IMG/VR virus record: IMGVR_UViG_3300048928_000409
Span: 1-39,559 of that record
From: a virus
Length of the DNA: 39,559 bases
Strand: one strand, 5' to 3'
Shown here: one piece after another, positions 31,696-39,559 of the stretch
Numbering within the stretch: the first letter of the stretch is position 1
Layout: every line of letters starts with the position of its first letter
The notes under the pieces: generated by a model
What the model was told of the DNA's origin: nothing
The model's database searches: none
Seen by the model: the letters and a program-made list of their open reading frames with translations, nothing else
Made by a program: the position numbers and the translations under genes

Positions 31696-31935
31696 CTATT
31701 TTCCTTCCCAGCACTTCTTCGTGATCTTCTTCACAACAACACTACTGCCTACCGACAATCCACCAGTCATGTTTTTCGTTATGTCGGCAAGTTTTTGAGG
31801 AGATGCAACATGAAAATAGTTCACCCTTCCAGTATAATCCGCCTCCCTTACGGTATAAGTACTCCTGATTTCGCGGGAGTCATTATCCTCATACTGCCCG
31901 CCAGTAACATGCACTGAATAGTAATTCATCGCCAT
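31696..31935 (-). CDS. small hypothetical moron, 79 aa
   Basis: A small protein (MAMNYYSVHVTGGQYEDNDSREIRSTYTVREADYTGRVNYFHVAS...LSVGSSVVVKKITKKCWEGK), basic at its C-terminus and probably beta-rich at the start. AGGAG five bases before ATG 31935 decides the start. It is AT-richer than its neighbours, runs against the late genes and is flanked by a bidirectional terminator and the gpV promoter, the layout of a phage moron. No family recognised. Confidence 0.6.
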   Translation of the reverse strand: MAMNYYSVHVTGGQYEDNDSREIRSTYTVREADYTGRVNYFHVASPQKLADITKNMTGGLSVGSSVVVKKITKKCWEGK

Positions 31936-32033
31936 ACAAACTCCTGAAAAACCGTTTACATTATAGAGGGTTCGCTCCCCAGCCTCGATTTCTTTTGCTC
32001 CCTCCTTGCTTGTGGAAGCGAAAGTCCGCCGTT

Positions 32034-32059
32034 CATTTGGACAGGCACCTGACCAAATG
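32034..32059. promoter_or_regulatory. Ogr-like activator site 3 (V-to-D tail operon)
   Basis: CATTTGG-N12-CCAAATG with perfect arms, 43 bp before the gpV ATG. Downstream, CCATGGTCGC (from 32089) matches a stretch at the same distance before gpP. Confidence 0.75.
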
Positions 32060-32101
32060 CAGCCCCGCGAAAGCTGATCTCTCTCGCGCCATGGTCGCAC
32101 C

Positions 32102-32656
32102 ATGGCGCAGTCCAACGATCATGAGCAGCTGACCGGCGAGGTCATTCAGGTGGGCACTGTCGCGTCCATCGACCATGCCGCACGCACCTGCACCGTCCAG
32201 TTGGGCGATCTTGAAACCGGCGATCTACCGTGGGTCGCCCTGCTTGCCGGTCGCGTAAAACTCTGGTGCCCGCCCTCGGCAGGCGAACAGTGCGCCGTCC
32301 TGTCCCCGGAGGGCGATCTCGACAACGGCCTCGTCCTGCCCGGCATCTACTCCGACGCCAATTCGCCGAGCACGTCGGACCCGGACCTCTTCCAGCTCGA
32401 ATTCCCCGATGGCGCCGTCCTCTCCTACAACCACGCGAGCCACGCGCTGACCGTCACCCTGCCGGAAGGCGGCACCGCCGCGCTGACCGCGCCCGGCGGC
32501 GTCACGATCGAGGGCGACGTCGCGATCAAGGGCAACGTCTCGATCGAGGGCAAGGCCGAAGCGTCCGAGGACGTCATCGGCGACGGCATCAGCCTCAAGA
32601 GCCACAAGCACGCCGGCGTTGCCGCTGGCGCCGCCCAGAGCGGAGGCCCCGTCTGA
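32102..32656 (+). CDS. V: P2-like baseplate spike (gpV)
   Basis: A 184-residue membrane-piercing spike: the N-terminal OB fold (GEVIQVGTVASIDHAARTCTVQLGDLETGDLPW), the repeating strand region (VTIEGDVAIKGNVSIEGKAEASEDVIGDGISLKSHKHAGV) and an HKH motif near the tip that fits the metal-binding site of P2-type spikes. ATG 32102 is first in frame; the nearby ATG 32091 is out of frame. There is no Shine-Dalgarno. Confidence 0.9.
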   Translation: MAQSNDHEQLTGEVIQVGTVASIDHAARTCTVQLGDLETGDLPWVALLAGRVKLWCPPSAGEQCAVLSPEGDLDNGLVLPGIYSDANSPSTSDPDLFQLEFPDGAVLSYNHASHALTVTLPEGGTAALTAPGGVTIEGDVAIKGNVSIEGKAEASEDVIGDGISLKSHKHAGVAAGAAQSGGPV

Positions 32657-33003
32657 TGGCCGCCATGGACGAAACCACCGGCGAACTGATCGAGGGCACC
32701 GACGATATCCGCCAGTCGGTCGGAATAATCCTGCGCACCCGCATGGGCTCGTGCGTTGGCCGCCGCGAATTCGGTTCACTGGTGCCGAACCTGATCGACC
32801 AGCCCATGACCCGCGCCAACATCCTGCGGATCTACGCGGCCACCGTCATTGCCCTCACCCGCTGGGAAGACCGCATCCGCCTGGTTCAGGTCGGCCTCAT
32901 GGCCGGTGCCACGCGCGGCTCTGCCGTCGTCGTTCTCGACACCCGGCGCACCGGCTCCGCGTCGAACGCCCGCTCCCGCCTTCTCGTGCCCGTCTCTCTC
33001 TAA
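32656..33003 (+). CDS. W: P2-like baseplate protein W (gp25-like)
   Basis: A 115-residue wedge protein of the GPW/gp25 family: ELIEGTDDIRQSVGIILRTRMGSCVGRREFGSLVPNLIDQPMT is the diagnostic motif (R...G.R...PEFGS-like). TGATG junction with gpV. Completes the baseplate with J. Confidence 0.92.
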   Translation: MAAMDETTGELIEGTDDIRQSVGIILRTRMGSCVGRREFGSLVPNLIDQPMTRANILRIYAATVIALTRWEDRIRLVQVGLMAGATRGSAVVVLDTRRTGSASNARSRLLVPVSL

Positions 33004-33018
33004 CCAAGGATCCTGATC

Positions 33019-34191
33019 ATGGCCTTCAAGCACGGCATTACCCTCACCGAGATCAGCGACGGCGCCCGAACGCTTACCGCTGTCTCCACCTCCATCATCG
33101 GCCTGGTCGCCACCGGCGCCGACGCCGATGCCACCACGTTCCCGCTCGACACCCCGGCGCTCGTCACCGACATCGAGACGGCGATCGGCAAAGCAGGTAC
33201 GGACGGCACGCTGGCCAAGTCCCTGCGCGCCATCGCCGACCAGACCCGTGCGGTCGTTGTTGTCGTGCGCGTCGAGGAAGGCGTGGACGCGGCCGAAACC
33301 TCCAGCAATGTCATCGGCACCACCACGCCGGAGGGCAAGAAGACGGGCATGCAGGCCCTTCTCGATGCGAAGTCGCATCTCGGCGTGAAGCCCAAGATCC
33401 TCGGCACCCCCGGCCTCGAAACGCAGGCTGTCACCAGCGCCCTCGTCGTCATCGCCAAGAAGCTGCGCGGCTTCGCCTACGCCCGCGTCGTCGCCGATAC
33501 CGTGGCCGAAGCGTCGCTCTACCGCGCCAACTTCTCCGCGCGCGAACTGATGCTGTTGATGCCCGACTTCCTGCTGTTCGACACCGCGACCAGCACCAAT
33601 GTCACCGGCTATGCCGCCGCCTACGCCATGGGCCTGCGCGCGCTGATCGATACCCAGACCGGCCCGCACAAGACGCTCTCGAACATCGCCGTCAGCGGCG
33701 TCGTCGGTGTCAGCCAGCCCATCCGCTGGGATATTGAGGATGACACCAGCGAAGCCAACCTCCTCAACGCTTCCGAGGTCACCGCGCTGGTCCGCACCGA
33801 TGACGGCTTCCGGTTCTGGGGCAACCGCACCTGCTCGGACGATCCTCTGTTCGCCTTCGAAAGCACCGTGCGCGTCGCCCAGCTGCTCGCCGACACGGTG
33901 GTCGCGGGAATGCTCTGGGCCATCGACAAGCCGCTGAACCCGGCTCTCGCCAAGGATATCGTCGAGACCATCAACGGCTTCGGCCGTCAGCTGAAAACGC
34001 AGGGCATCGTGCTAGGCTTCAATGCCAAGTACGACGGGGCGAACAACAGCAACGCCAGCCTCCAGGCGGGCAAGCTGCGCATCGACTACGACTACACTGT
34101 GCCGCCGCCGCTCGAAGACCTCGGCTTCAACCAGCGCATCACCGACAGCTATTTCGCCGACTTCGCGAACCAGCTGGCCGAAGCGGCCTGA
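33019..34191 (+). CDS. FI: P2-like contractile tail sheath (gpFI)
   Basis: A 390-residue sheath protein: GITLTEISDGARTLTAVSTSIIGLVATGADAD at the N-terminus, DFLLFDTATSTNVTGYAAAYAMGLRALID and SNIAVSGVVGVSQPIRWDIED in the middle, and FRFWGNRTCSDDPLFAFESTVRVAQLLADTV, then INGFGRQLKTQGIVLGF. Length and motifs match P2 FI. Confidence 0.95.
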   Translation: MAFKHGITLTEISDGARTLTAVSTSIIGLVATGADADATTFPLDTPALVTDIETAIGKAGTDGTLAKSLRAIADQTRAVVVVVRVEEGVDAAETSSNVIGTTTPEGKKTGMQALLDAKSHLGVKPKILGTPGLETQAVTSALVVIAKKLRGFAYARVVADTVAEASLYRANFSARELMLLMPDFLLFDTATSTNVTGYAAAYAMGLRALIDTQTGPHKTLSNIAVSGVVGVSQPIRWDIEDDTSEANLLNASEVTALVRTDDGFRFWGNRTCSDDPLFAFESTVRVAQLLADTVVAGMLWAIDKPLNPALAKDIVETINGFGRQLKTQGIVLGFNAKYDGANNSNASLQAGKLRIDYDYTVPPPLEDLGFNQRITDSYFADFANQLAEAA

Positions 34192-34232
34192 TCCGGCCGC
34201 CCTTTCTCCCCACTCGATCATAGGAGCCCGCC

Positions 34233-34745
34233 ATGGGATTTCCCCGCGTCCTCAAGGACCAGATGCTGTTCAACGAAGGCAATGACTATCAGGGCGACGC
34301 CAAGACGGTCGGCCTGCCCAACCTCACCCGCAAGATGGAGGAGTATCGCGGCGCAGGTATGAGCGGCACCGTTTCTCTCGACATGGGCCAGGAAGCCATG
34401 GAGGCTTCCATGACCTTTGCCGGACCGATGCGCGACATCATCCGCCAGTGGGGCACGCCCACGATCGATGGCGTCTACATGCGCTACGCCGGGAACTACC
34501 AGCGCGACGACACCGCGGAAATCGATAACGTCGAAGTGATCCTGCGCGGCCGGTTCTCGGAAATCGAGTTCGGCGATCAGGAAACCGGCGAAGTCGGCGA
34601 CTTCAAGGTCACCATGGCCGTCGCTTACTACAAGCTGGTCTGGAATGGCCGCGCCGAGATCGAGATCGACCCGATCAACATGGTCGAAGTCGTCAACGGC
34701 GTGGACCTGCTCGCTGCGCGCCGCAACGCCCTCGGCATGTTCTGA
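34233..34745 (+). CDS. FII: P2-like tail tube (gpFII)
   Basis: A 170-residue tube protein: FPRVLKDQMLFNEGNDYQGDAKTVGLPNLTRKMEEYRGAGMSGTVSLDMG, ending YYKLVWNGRAEIEIDPINMVEVVNGVDLLAARRNALG. Typical size and C-terminus for FII. AGGAG precedes the ATG. Confidence 0.95.
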   Translation: MGFPRVLKDQMLFNEGNDYQGDAKTVGLPNLTRKMEEYRGAGMSGTVSLDMGQEAMEASMTFAGPMRDIIRQWGTPTIDGVYMRYAGNYQRDDTAEIDNVEVILRGRFSEIEFGDQETGEVGDFKVTMAVAYYKLVWNGRAEIEIDPINMVEVVNGVDLLAARRNALGMF

Positions 34746-34816
34746 TCCCTTGGCCCGGCCACGCGCCAGGCCGCTTCCCCTTCCCCGCCGATCTATTCTG
34801 ACATCGGAGATCCACA

Positions 34817-35167
34817 ATGACCCGTACCAAGGCCAACCTGGCCGCATCGACCGCAATCGCCACCGCCGCTACCCCGGAAGCTCGCACCGTCACGCTCGAC
34901 GCACCTTTCACGCGCGGCGAGACCAAGATCGAGACCGTGCTTGTCCGCAAGCCCAAGTCCGGCTCGCTGCGCGGCCTGTCGCTGTCGGGCCTGCTCAACC
35001 TCGAATACGGCGCGCTCGAAACGCTCCTGCCGCGCATCACCGATCCGATGCTGTCGAAACAAGATATCGCGAACCTCGATCCCGCCGACCTCACCCAGCT
35101 GGGCAGCGAGGTCATGGATTTTTTGCTGCCGAAGGGCGCGAAGCAGGATCTCTCCCAGCGGACGTAA
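34817..35167 (+). CDS. E: P2-like tail assembly chaperone (gpE)
   Basis: A 116-residue chaperone: TVTLDAPFTRGETKIETVLVRKPKSGSLRGLSLSGLLNLEYGALETLLPRITDPMLS, the usual gpE core. GGAGATC precedes the ATG. A slippery site near its 3' end allows production of the extended E+E' form. Confidence 0.9.
   Translation: MTRTKANLAASTAIATAATPEARTVTLDAPFTRGETKIETVLVRKPKSGSLRGLSLSGLLNLEYGALETLLPRITDPMLSKQDIANLDPADLTQLGSEVMDFLLPKGAKQDLSQRT
35119..35125 (+). promoter_or_regulatory. -1 programmed frameshift site (T TTT TTG)
   Basis: TTTTTTG lies in gpE with codon phase GAT-TTT-TTG, that is T TTT TTG, the heptamer used in P2 E. A -1 shift continues through FAAEGREAGSLPADVTDA into the E' frame and ends at 35316 with no stop between. 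Confidence 0.8.
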
Positions 35168-35175
35168 CCGACGCC

Positions 35176-35316
35176 ATGGCGGATATCGCCAGCGTCTTCA
35201 GCTGGCCGCCGTCCGAGATGGACGGATGGCCGATTGCCGAACTCATGATCTGGCGCGCGAAAGCCGAAAAGCGCGCCGGGTCTGCCGGCTCCTCACCGAA
35301 GCACGGGAAACGATAA
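35176..35316 (+). CDS. gpE' extension (made as E+E' fusion)
   Basis: A 46-codon frame from MADIASVFSWPPSEMDGWPIAELMIWRAKAEKRAG to TAA 35316. The W...M..M...EL..W...A pattern is the GpE' family signature. It is expressed mainly as the C-terminal part of the E+E' frameshift product, which binds the tape measure. ATG 35176 is only a family reference point. The tape measure GTG follows immediately. Confidence 0.85.
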   Translation: MADIASVFSWPPSEMDGWPIAELMIWRAKAEKRAGSAGSSPKHGKR

Positions 35317-38190
35317 GTGTCTGACAGGAATCTGCGCATTCGGGTGCTCATGGAGGGCGCCGACCGGCTCACCCGGCCGATGCGGGACGCTGCCTCGGGT
35401 TCATCCCGGCTTGCGCAGACCCTGAAGGCTACCCGCGACCAGTTGAAAGGCCTGCAGCGCGCGCAGGCCGACGTGGGCGAGTTCCGTCAGTTGAAACAGG
35501 GTATGCGCGAAAGCGAGCGGGCCATGCAGCAGGCCCGCGCCCGTGCCACCGAACTCGGCCGCGCGATGGCGGCAACGACCAATCCTACCCGTGCCATGCG
35601 GACGGAGTTCGACCGCGCCCGCCGCGAAACCGAGCGCCTGACCGCGCAGCACCGTCAGCACGAAACCCGCCTGACCGAAGTCCGCAGCCGTCTCGCGGCG
35701 GCCGGGGTCTCGACCCGCAACCTTGCTTCGGAAGAGCGCCGCCTGCGCAGTGAGATCGAGCGATCGAACGACAGCCTGCGCAATCAGGACCGCCGCCTTC
35801 AGGAGGTATCAGACCGCGAACGCCGCTTCTCCGCTGCCCGCTCACGCTTCGCGCAGGTGCAGGGTTCGGCCGCCGGTCTCGCTGCGGGCGGCGCCGCCGC
35901 GATCGGCACCGGCATGATCGTCGCAAGGCCGCTGGAAGGCGCCGCGCAGGACGCCATGGAATTCGAGTCGGTGATGACCGACATCAACCAGAAGGTGAAC
36001 CAGAGCCGCGAGGCCGGGCGCCTGATGGGTCTCGACTTGCGCAAGGCCGCGCTGGCCGTCAACCAGCTGCCTTCCGATCTGCAGAAGGGTGTGGACACCC
36101 TCACCGGCTTCGGCCTCGGCGCGCAGCAAGCCGTCGACATGATGACGCCGATCGGGCGCGCGGCCACCGCCTACAAGGCGGAAATCGACGATCTCGGCCG
36201 CGCGACCTTTGCTTCCTACGACAACCTCAAGGTTCCGATCGCCCAGACCGGCAAGGCGCTCGACGTGATGGCCCAGGCGGGCAAGAGCGGCGCCTTCGAG
36301 GTCAAGGACATGGCGCAGTACTTCCCCGAACTGACCGCCAGCATGCAGAGCCTCGGTTCCAAGGGCATCCCGGCCGTCGCGGATCTCGCCGCCGCGCTCC
36401 AGATCACGCGCAAGGGCGCGGGCGATTCCGCCGGTGCCGCGACCAATCTTCAGAACCTGCTCTCCAAGATCAACGCCGGGGACACGATCAAGAACTTCAA
36501 GAAGTTCGGCATCGACATTCCCGCCGCGATGAAAAAGGCCGCGAAGGAAGGGCGCAGCCCGATCGAGGAGATCGTCCGCCTGACCCAGAAGGCCACCGGC
36601 GGCGACCAGGCGAAGCTGTCCAGCCTGTTCGGCGACATGCAGGTGCAGCAGGCCCTCCGCCCGCTCATGTCGGCGTTTCAGGAGTACCAGAGCATCCGCG
36701 CCGAGGCGCTGAGCGCAGACGGTACGGTCAACACCGACTTCGCGGACCGCATGCTCGACGGCGCGGAGAAGGTGAAGCGGCTCCAGATCCAGTCCAAGAC
36801 GCTCGCGACCACCGTGGGCGATCAGCTGCTGCCAATGATTTCCTCGGCCGCGGATTACATGTCGTCGTGGGCTGGTAGCATCGCGGACTTCGCCCAGCGC
36901 CATCCCCAATTGACCCGCGCCCTCGCCTTCGCCACCGCGCTGTTCGCGGGGCTGTTCCTCGTTATGGGCGGCGGCGCCATCGTCCTCGCCGGGCTAGTCG
37001 CCCCGTTCGCCGTACTGTCGGCCGCCGCCACAGCGCTTGGCATCGGCATGCTGCCGCTGATCGGCACCGTCGCCGGGATCGTGCTGGGCATCGGCCTGCT
37101 CGCGGCGGCGGGCTACCTGATCTACGAGAACTGGGGCGCGATCACGACGTGGTTCAGCGGTATCTGGACCGAGATCCAAGGCTATTTCAACGGCGGCATC
37201 GCGGGGATTTCCGCCATGCTGGTCAACTTCTCCCCCATGGGTCTGCTCTATGCAGGCTTCGCCGCGCTGATGAACTGGCTGGGCATTTCCATGCCGTCGC
37301 GGCTGTCGCAGGCGGGCAGCGACCTGATGCAGGGTCTCATCAACGGCATCACCGGCCGACTGTCCGCGCTGAAATCCACGATCGTCGGCGCCGCGAACTC
37401 GGCGGTCAGCTGGTTCAAGGAGGTGCTCGGCATCCATTCGCCCTCGCGCGTCTTTGCCAGCCTGGGCGGATTCGTCATGGAAGGCCTGGACGAAGGTCTG
37501 GCCGACAACGCGGAAGCGCCCGTCCGGCGAGTTGGCGACCTATCGAACAGGATTGCTGCTGCCTTCTCGCCGGACATCTCGGCCGCGACCACACTGAAGC
37601 TGCCGCTGCGCCGCCCGTCGATCGAGCCGGACACGAATAGTGGCCGCGACCAGCGGGGGAGCGATGACATTCCTCTGCGCCCCGGCAGATCGTACATCGA
37701 CAAAGCGGGCGACGTGGTTCCTCAGTTGGCGCCAACGTCGGCAATGCCGCTGGTAGGGCGCGAGGAACCACTTTCGCCTTACATCGCACCTCGCGCCCCG
37801 GCTGACGACGGACTACGCGACAGGATTTTGGGCGCGCTGAATTCGGTGCCCGCGCTGCTGCGCGTGCCCCCGGCCCCGCTTGAAACGGACAGCCCTGAGT
37901 TCTCCGCCGATCAATCGCCCGAAAGTTTCGTGCCGAAGATCAACAATCTGTCGGCGCAAGTCCGGAGTGCTCTGATCGCGGGCGCAGCGAGCGCTACCGT
38001 GGCGGCAAGCCCGTTAGCGGCACAAACCAGCGCCACCACCAGCCCGGCACCGGTTCCGCCGTCCATCACCTACAGCATCAAGATCGAAGTCACCGACGGC
38101 GCGCAGGGCCAGGACATTGCCGACGAGGTCCGCAAGGCAATCGAGCAGATCGAGCGCGAACGGCGCGGGCGCGGCTTCGGCGACGACTGA
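35317..38190 (+). CDS. T: P2-like tail tape measure protein (gpT)
   Basis: A 957-residue tape measure setting tail length. The N-terminal ~190 residues are charged coiled coil (MSDRNLRIRVLMEGADRLTRPMRDA..., REIERSNDSLRNQDRRL-type heptads), then the TP901-type core (MEFESVMTDINQKVNQS...LQITRKGAGDSAGAATNLQNLLSKI). Hydrophobic segments occur near 525-600 (ALAFATALFAGLFLVMGGG). The tail from ~740 is Pro/Ala-rich and variable. GTG 35317 directly follows the E' stop. Confidence 0.93.
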   Translation: MSDRNLRIRVLMEGADRLTRPMRDAASGSSRLAQTLKATRDQLKGLQRAQADVGEFRQLKQGMRESERAMQQARARATELGRAMAATTNPTRAMRTEFDRARRETERLTAQHRQHETRLTEVRSRLAAAGVSTRNLASEERRLRSEIERSNDSLRNQDRRLQEVSDRERRFSAARSRFAQVQGSAAGLAAGGAAAIGTGMIVARPLEGAAQDAMEFESVMTDINQKVNQSREAGRLMGLDLRKAALAVNQLPSDLQKGVDTLTGFGLGAQQAVDMMTPIGRAATAYKAEIDDLGRATFASYDNLKVPIAQTGKALDVMAQAGKSGAFEVKDMAQYFPELTASMQSLGSKGIPAVADLAAALQITRKGAGDSAGAATNLQNLLSKINAGDTIKNFKKFGIDIPAAMKKAAKEGRSPIEEIVRLTQKATGGDQAKLSSLFGDMQVQQALRPLMSAFQEYQSIRAEALSADGTVNTDFADRMLDGAEKVKRLQIQSKTLATTVGDQLLPMISSAADYMSSWAGSIADFAQRHPQLTRALAFATALFAGLFLVMGGGAIVLAGLVAPFAVLSAAATALGIGMLPLIGTVAGIVLGIGLLAAAGYLIYENWGAITTWFSGIWTEIQGYFNGGIAGISAMLVNFSPMGLLYAGFAALMNWLGISMPSRLSQAGSDLMQGLINGITGRLSALKSTIVGAANSAVSWFKEVLGIHSPSRVFASLGGFVMEGLDEGLADNAEAPVRRVGDLSNRIAAAFSPDISAATTLKLPLRRPSIEPDTNSGRDQRGSDDIPLRPGRSYIDKAGDVVPQLAPTSAMPLVGREEPLSPYIAPRAPADDGLRDRILGALNSVPALLRVPPAPLETDSPEFSADQSPESFVPKINNLSAQVRSALIAGAASATVAASPLAAQTSATTSPAPVPPSITYSIKIEVTDGAQGQDIADEVRKAIEQIERERRGRGFGDD

Positions 38191-38201
38191 GGAATCACAC
38201 C

Positions 38202-38615
38202 ATGCATCTCCTCGCCCTTGGCATGTTCCTGTTCGAGATCGGCACGCTCGGCCCTGACGAATTGCAGCGCAAGACAGACTGGCGCCATGCCCGCTCGGGC
38301 CGCGTCGGCGCGCGCGACGCTACGCAGTTCGTCGGCCCCGGCGATGAAACGATCAGTCTTTCCGGTGCAGTCTACACCGAGATCGCGGACGGCCGCGTCT
38401 CCCTCGACGAACTTCGCGAGATGGCGGACGCGGGCGAAGCGCTGCCGCTCGTCAGCGGCAACGGCACTGTGTTCGGCAACTACGTCATCACCGCGATCGA
38501 CGAGCGCCATGCCGTGCTGATGGCGGACGGCACCCCCCGCCGGATCGACTTCGGCATCGACCTTCTCCGCGTAGATGATCCCGCGCCCACCAACTCCACG
38601 GAAGCCGCGACATGA
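38202..38615 (+). CDS. U: P2-like tail protein U
   Basis: A 137-residue protein: MHLLALGMFLFEIGTLGPDELQRKTDWRHARSGRVGARDATQFVGPGDETISLSGAVY is the gpU family core, with VFGNYVITAIDERH later. Required for tail assembly in P2. ATGA overlap with gpD. Confidence 0.93.
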   Translation: MHLLALGMFLFEIGTLGPDELQRKTDWRHARSGRVGARDATQFVGPGDETISLSGAVYTEIADGRVSLDELREMADAGEALPLVSGNGTVFGNYVITAIDERHAVLMADGTPRRIDFGIDLLRVDDPAPTNSTEAAT

Positions 38616-39439
38616 GCGAAGCCATCAACAACATGGCTGACTGGCGCGTGACGCTGGACGGCAAAGACCTGTCCGATCGCATCAATCCGCGCTTGGTCTC
38701 GCTCACCCTGTCGGAGAAGCGCGGCGACGAAGCCGATCAGCTGGACATCGTGCTGAGCGACACGGACGGCATGCTCGCGATCCCGAAGGAAGGTGCCGTG
38801 CTCAAGCTGCAGCTGGGCTGGAAACAGGGCCGCGACGTCACCGTGGGCCTGATCGACAAGGGCAGCTTCAAGGTCGACGACGTCCAGCACAGCGGCCCGC
38901 CGGATCGGATCACGATCAAGGCGCGCGCGGCGGACTTCACCAGCGCCATCCGCAACCGCCGGTCGCAGTCGTGGAAGAAGACAACGCTCGGCGCCGTCCT
39001 GCGCGATGTTGCCGGGCGAAACGGGCTGATCGCGCGCATCACCGCCTCGCTCGCCTCGATCGCGCTGCCCTCGATCAGCCAGAGCCGGGAAAGCGATATC
39101 GCCTTCCTGCGCCGCCTCGGCCGCGATCATGATGCAGTCGCGACCATCAAGGACAAGAACCTGATCTTCGCGCCAAAGGGCGCCGGGCAGACCAGCACCG
39201 GCAAGGCCCTGCCCACCCTCTCGATCACCAAGGCCAGCGGCGATGGCCACAACTGGCAGCGCCAGAAGCGCGACGGCCAGCAGGGCGTTACTGCCAGCTG
39301 GCACGACAAGAAGGCCGCCAAGCGCAAGACCTTCACCGTGGGCAAGGAAGATGGCGCGAAGAAAATCCGAAAGGTCTATCCCGACGAGGCATCCGCCAAG
39401 CGCGCCGCCGTCGCCGAGCGCGACCGCCTGAAGCGTTAG
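38612..39439 (+). CDS. D: P2-like late control/tail protein D
   Basis: A 275-residue baseplate hub protein: WRVTLDGKDLSDRINPRLVSLTLSEKRGDEADQLDIVLSDTDGMLAIPKEGAVLKLQLGWK, then ISQSRESDIAFLRRLGRDHDAVATIKDKNLIFAPKG. The gp27-like fold anchors the gpV spike. It ends the tail operon; ogr normally follows in P2 but is not seen in the remaining 120 bases. Confidence 0.95.
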   Translation: MSEAINNMADWRVTLDGKDLSDRINPRLVSLTLSEKRGDEADQLDIVLSDTDGMLAIPKEGAVLKLQLGWKQGRDVTVGLIDKGSFKVDDVQHSGPPDRITIKARAADFTSAIRNRRSQSWKKTTLGAVLRDVAGRNGLIARITASLASIALPSISQSRESDIAFLRRLGRDHDAVATIKDKNLIFAPKGAGQTSTGKALPTLSITKASGDGHNWQRQKRDGQQGVTASWHDKKAAKRKTFTVGKEDGAKKIRKVYPDEASAKRAAVAERDRLKR

Positions 39440-39470
39440 CGGTGCCAGAACCCCACTTTCACGCTGTTGA

Positions 39471-39559
39471 TTATCGGATTTCGACGTTTCTGGCGCCGCC
39501 GATGCTGACGTGAAGCATCTCGACCAGCTGCGGAACGACCTTCCAGGACAGAGCCAGGA
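39471..39559 (-). CDS. possible 3' end of a leftward gene, cut by the window edge
   Basis: A minus-strand frame reads LALSWKVVPQLVEMLHVSIGG and ends in VEIR and TAA. It looks protein-like but is only 28 codons. Identity unknown. Confidence 0.3.
   Translation of the reverse strand, partial: LALSWKVVPQLVEMLHVSIGGARNVEIR

Noticed and set aside
39440-39559. ogr-type zinc-finger gene after gpD
   Set aside because: No Cys pairs are found in any frame of the remaining sequence; ogr must lie outside the window if present.

Overview
The window reads as high-GC alphaproteobacterial DNA, most likely from a sphingomonad (Novosphingobium/Sphingobium type). This is an inference from codon use and from small conserved proteins I recognise as a type; no rRNA or species marker is present. 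Most of the window is mobile DNA.

Left part (about 1-9.7 kb): a decaying prophage or integrative element. On the minus strand, reading right to left, are a P4-type tyrosine integrase (8282-9586), a truncated Toprim primase, three tightly overlapping small genes, then HNH endonuclease, P27-type small terminase and the first ~40 codons of a large terminase that run into the tail of an unrelated hotdog thioesterase. On the plus strand are a truncated ParB-like protein, a frameshifted hypothetical gene, two AlpA-type DNA-binding proteins, a one-domain HTH protein and a BRO-N antirepressor. A RelE/XRE toxin-antitoxin pair and a degenerate tRNA-like sequence also lie here. The broken primase and broken ParB gene meet head to head near 4.45 kb, and the terminase is cut near 0.24 kb, so this element is probably defective.

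Middle part (about 9.7-14.8 kb): accessory cargo. It holds a 31-residue hydrophobic micropeptide with its own terminator, an HNH-type protein converging on an unusual proteasome-like Ntn-hydrolase with a C-terminal SEC-C zinc motif, a 0.6 kb non-coding stretch full of TTACA/TGTAA boxes, a YedK/HMCES (SRAP) protein and four small conserved hypotheticals.

Right part (14.8-39.4 kb): the structural half of a P2-like myophage, essentially intact. Portal (Q) and terminase (P) run left; scaffold/protease (O), capsid (N), terminase small subunit (M), a two-helix membrane protein, head completion (L), tail X, holin, GH19-like endolysin, Rz/Rz1, R and S run right. Next come baseplate J and I, a long repeat-built tail fibre and its assembly protein, a Dam-type methylase, then V, W, sheath FI, tube FII, E/E' (with a T TTT TTG slippery site), tape measure T, U and D. 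P2-type integrase, repressor, replication gene A and ogr are not in the window.

Two cargo genes (morons) interrupt the P2 order on the opposite strand: a SIR2-like protein (24489-25583), a candidate anti-phage NADase, and a small AT-richer gene (31696-31935). The three late promoter regions share a 26-bp dyad, CATTTGG-N12-CCAAATG, with the same 12-bp spacing as the P2 Ogr site. In three of four directions the start codon lies 43-45 bp from the dyad edge with no clear Shine-Dalgarno sequence, which suggests leaderless late mRNAs.
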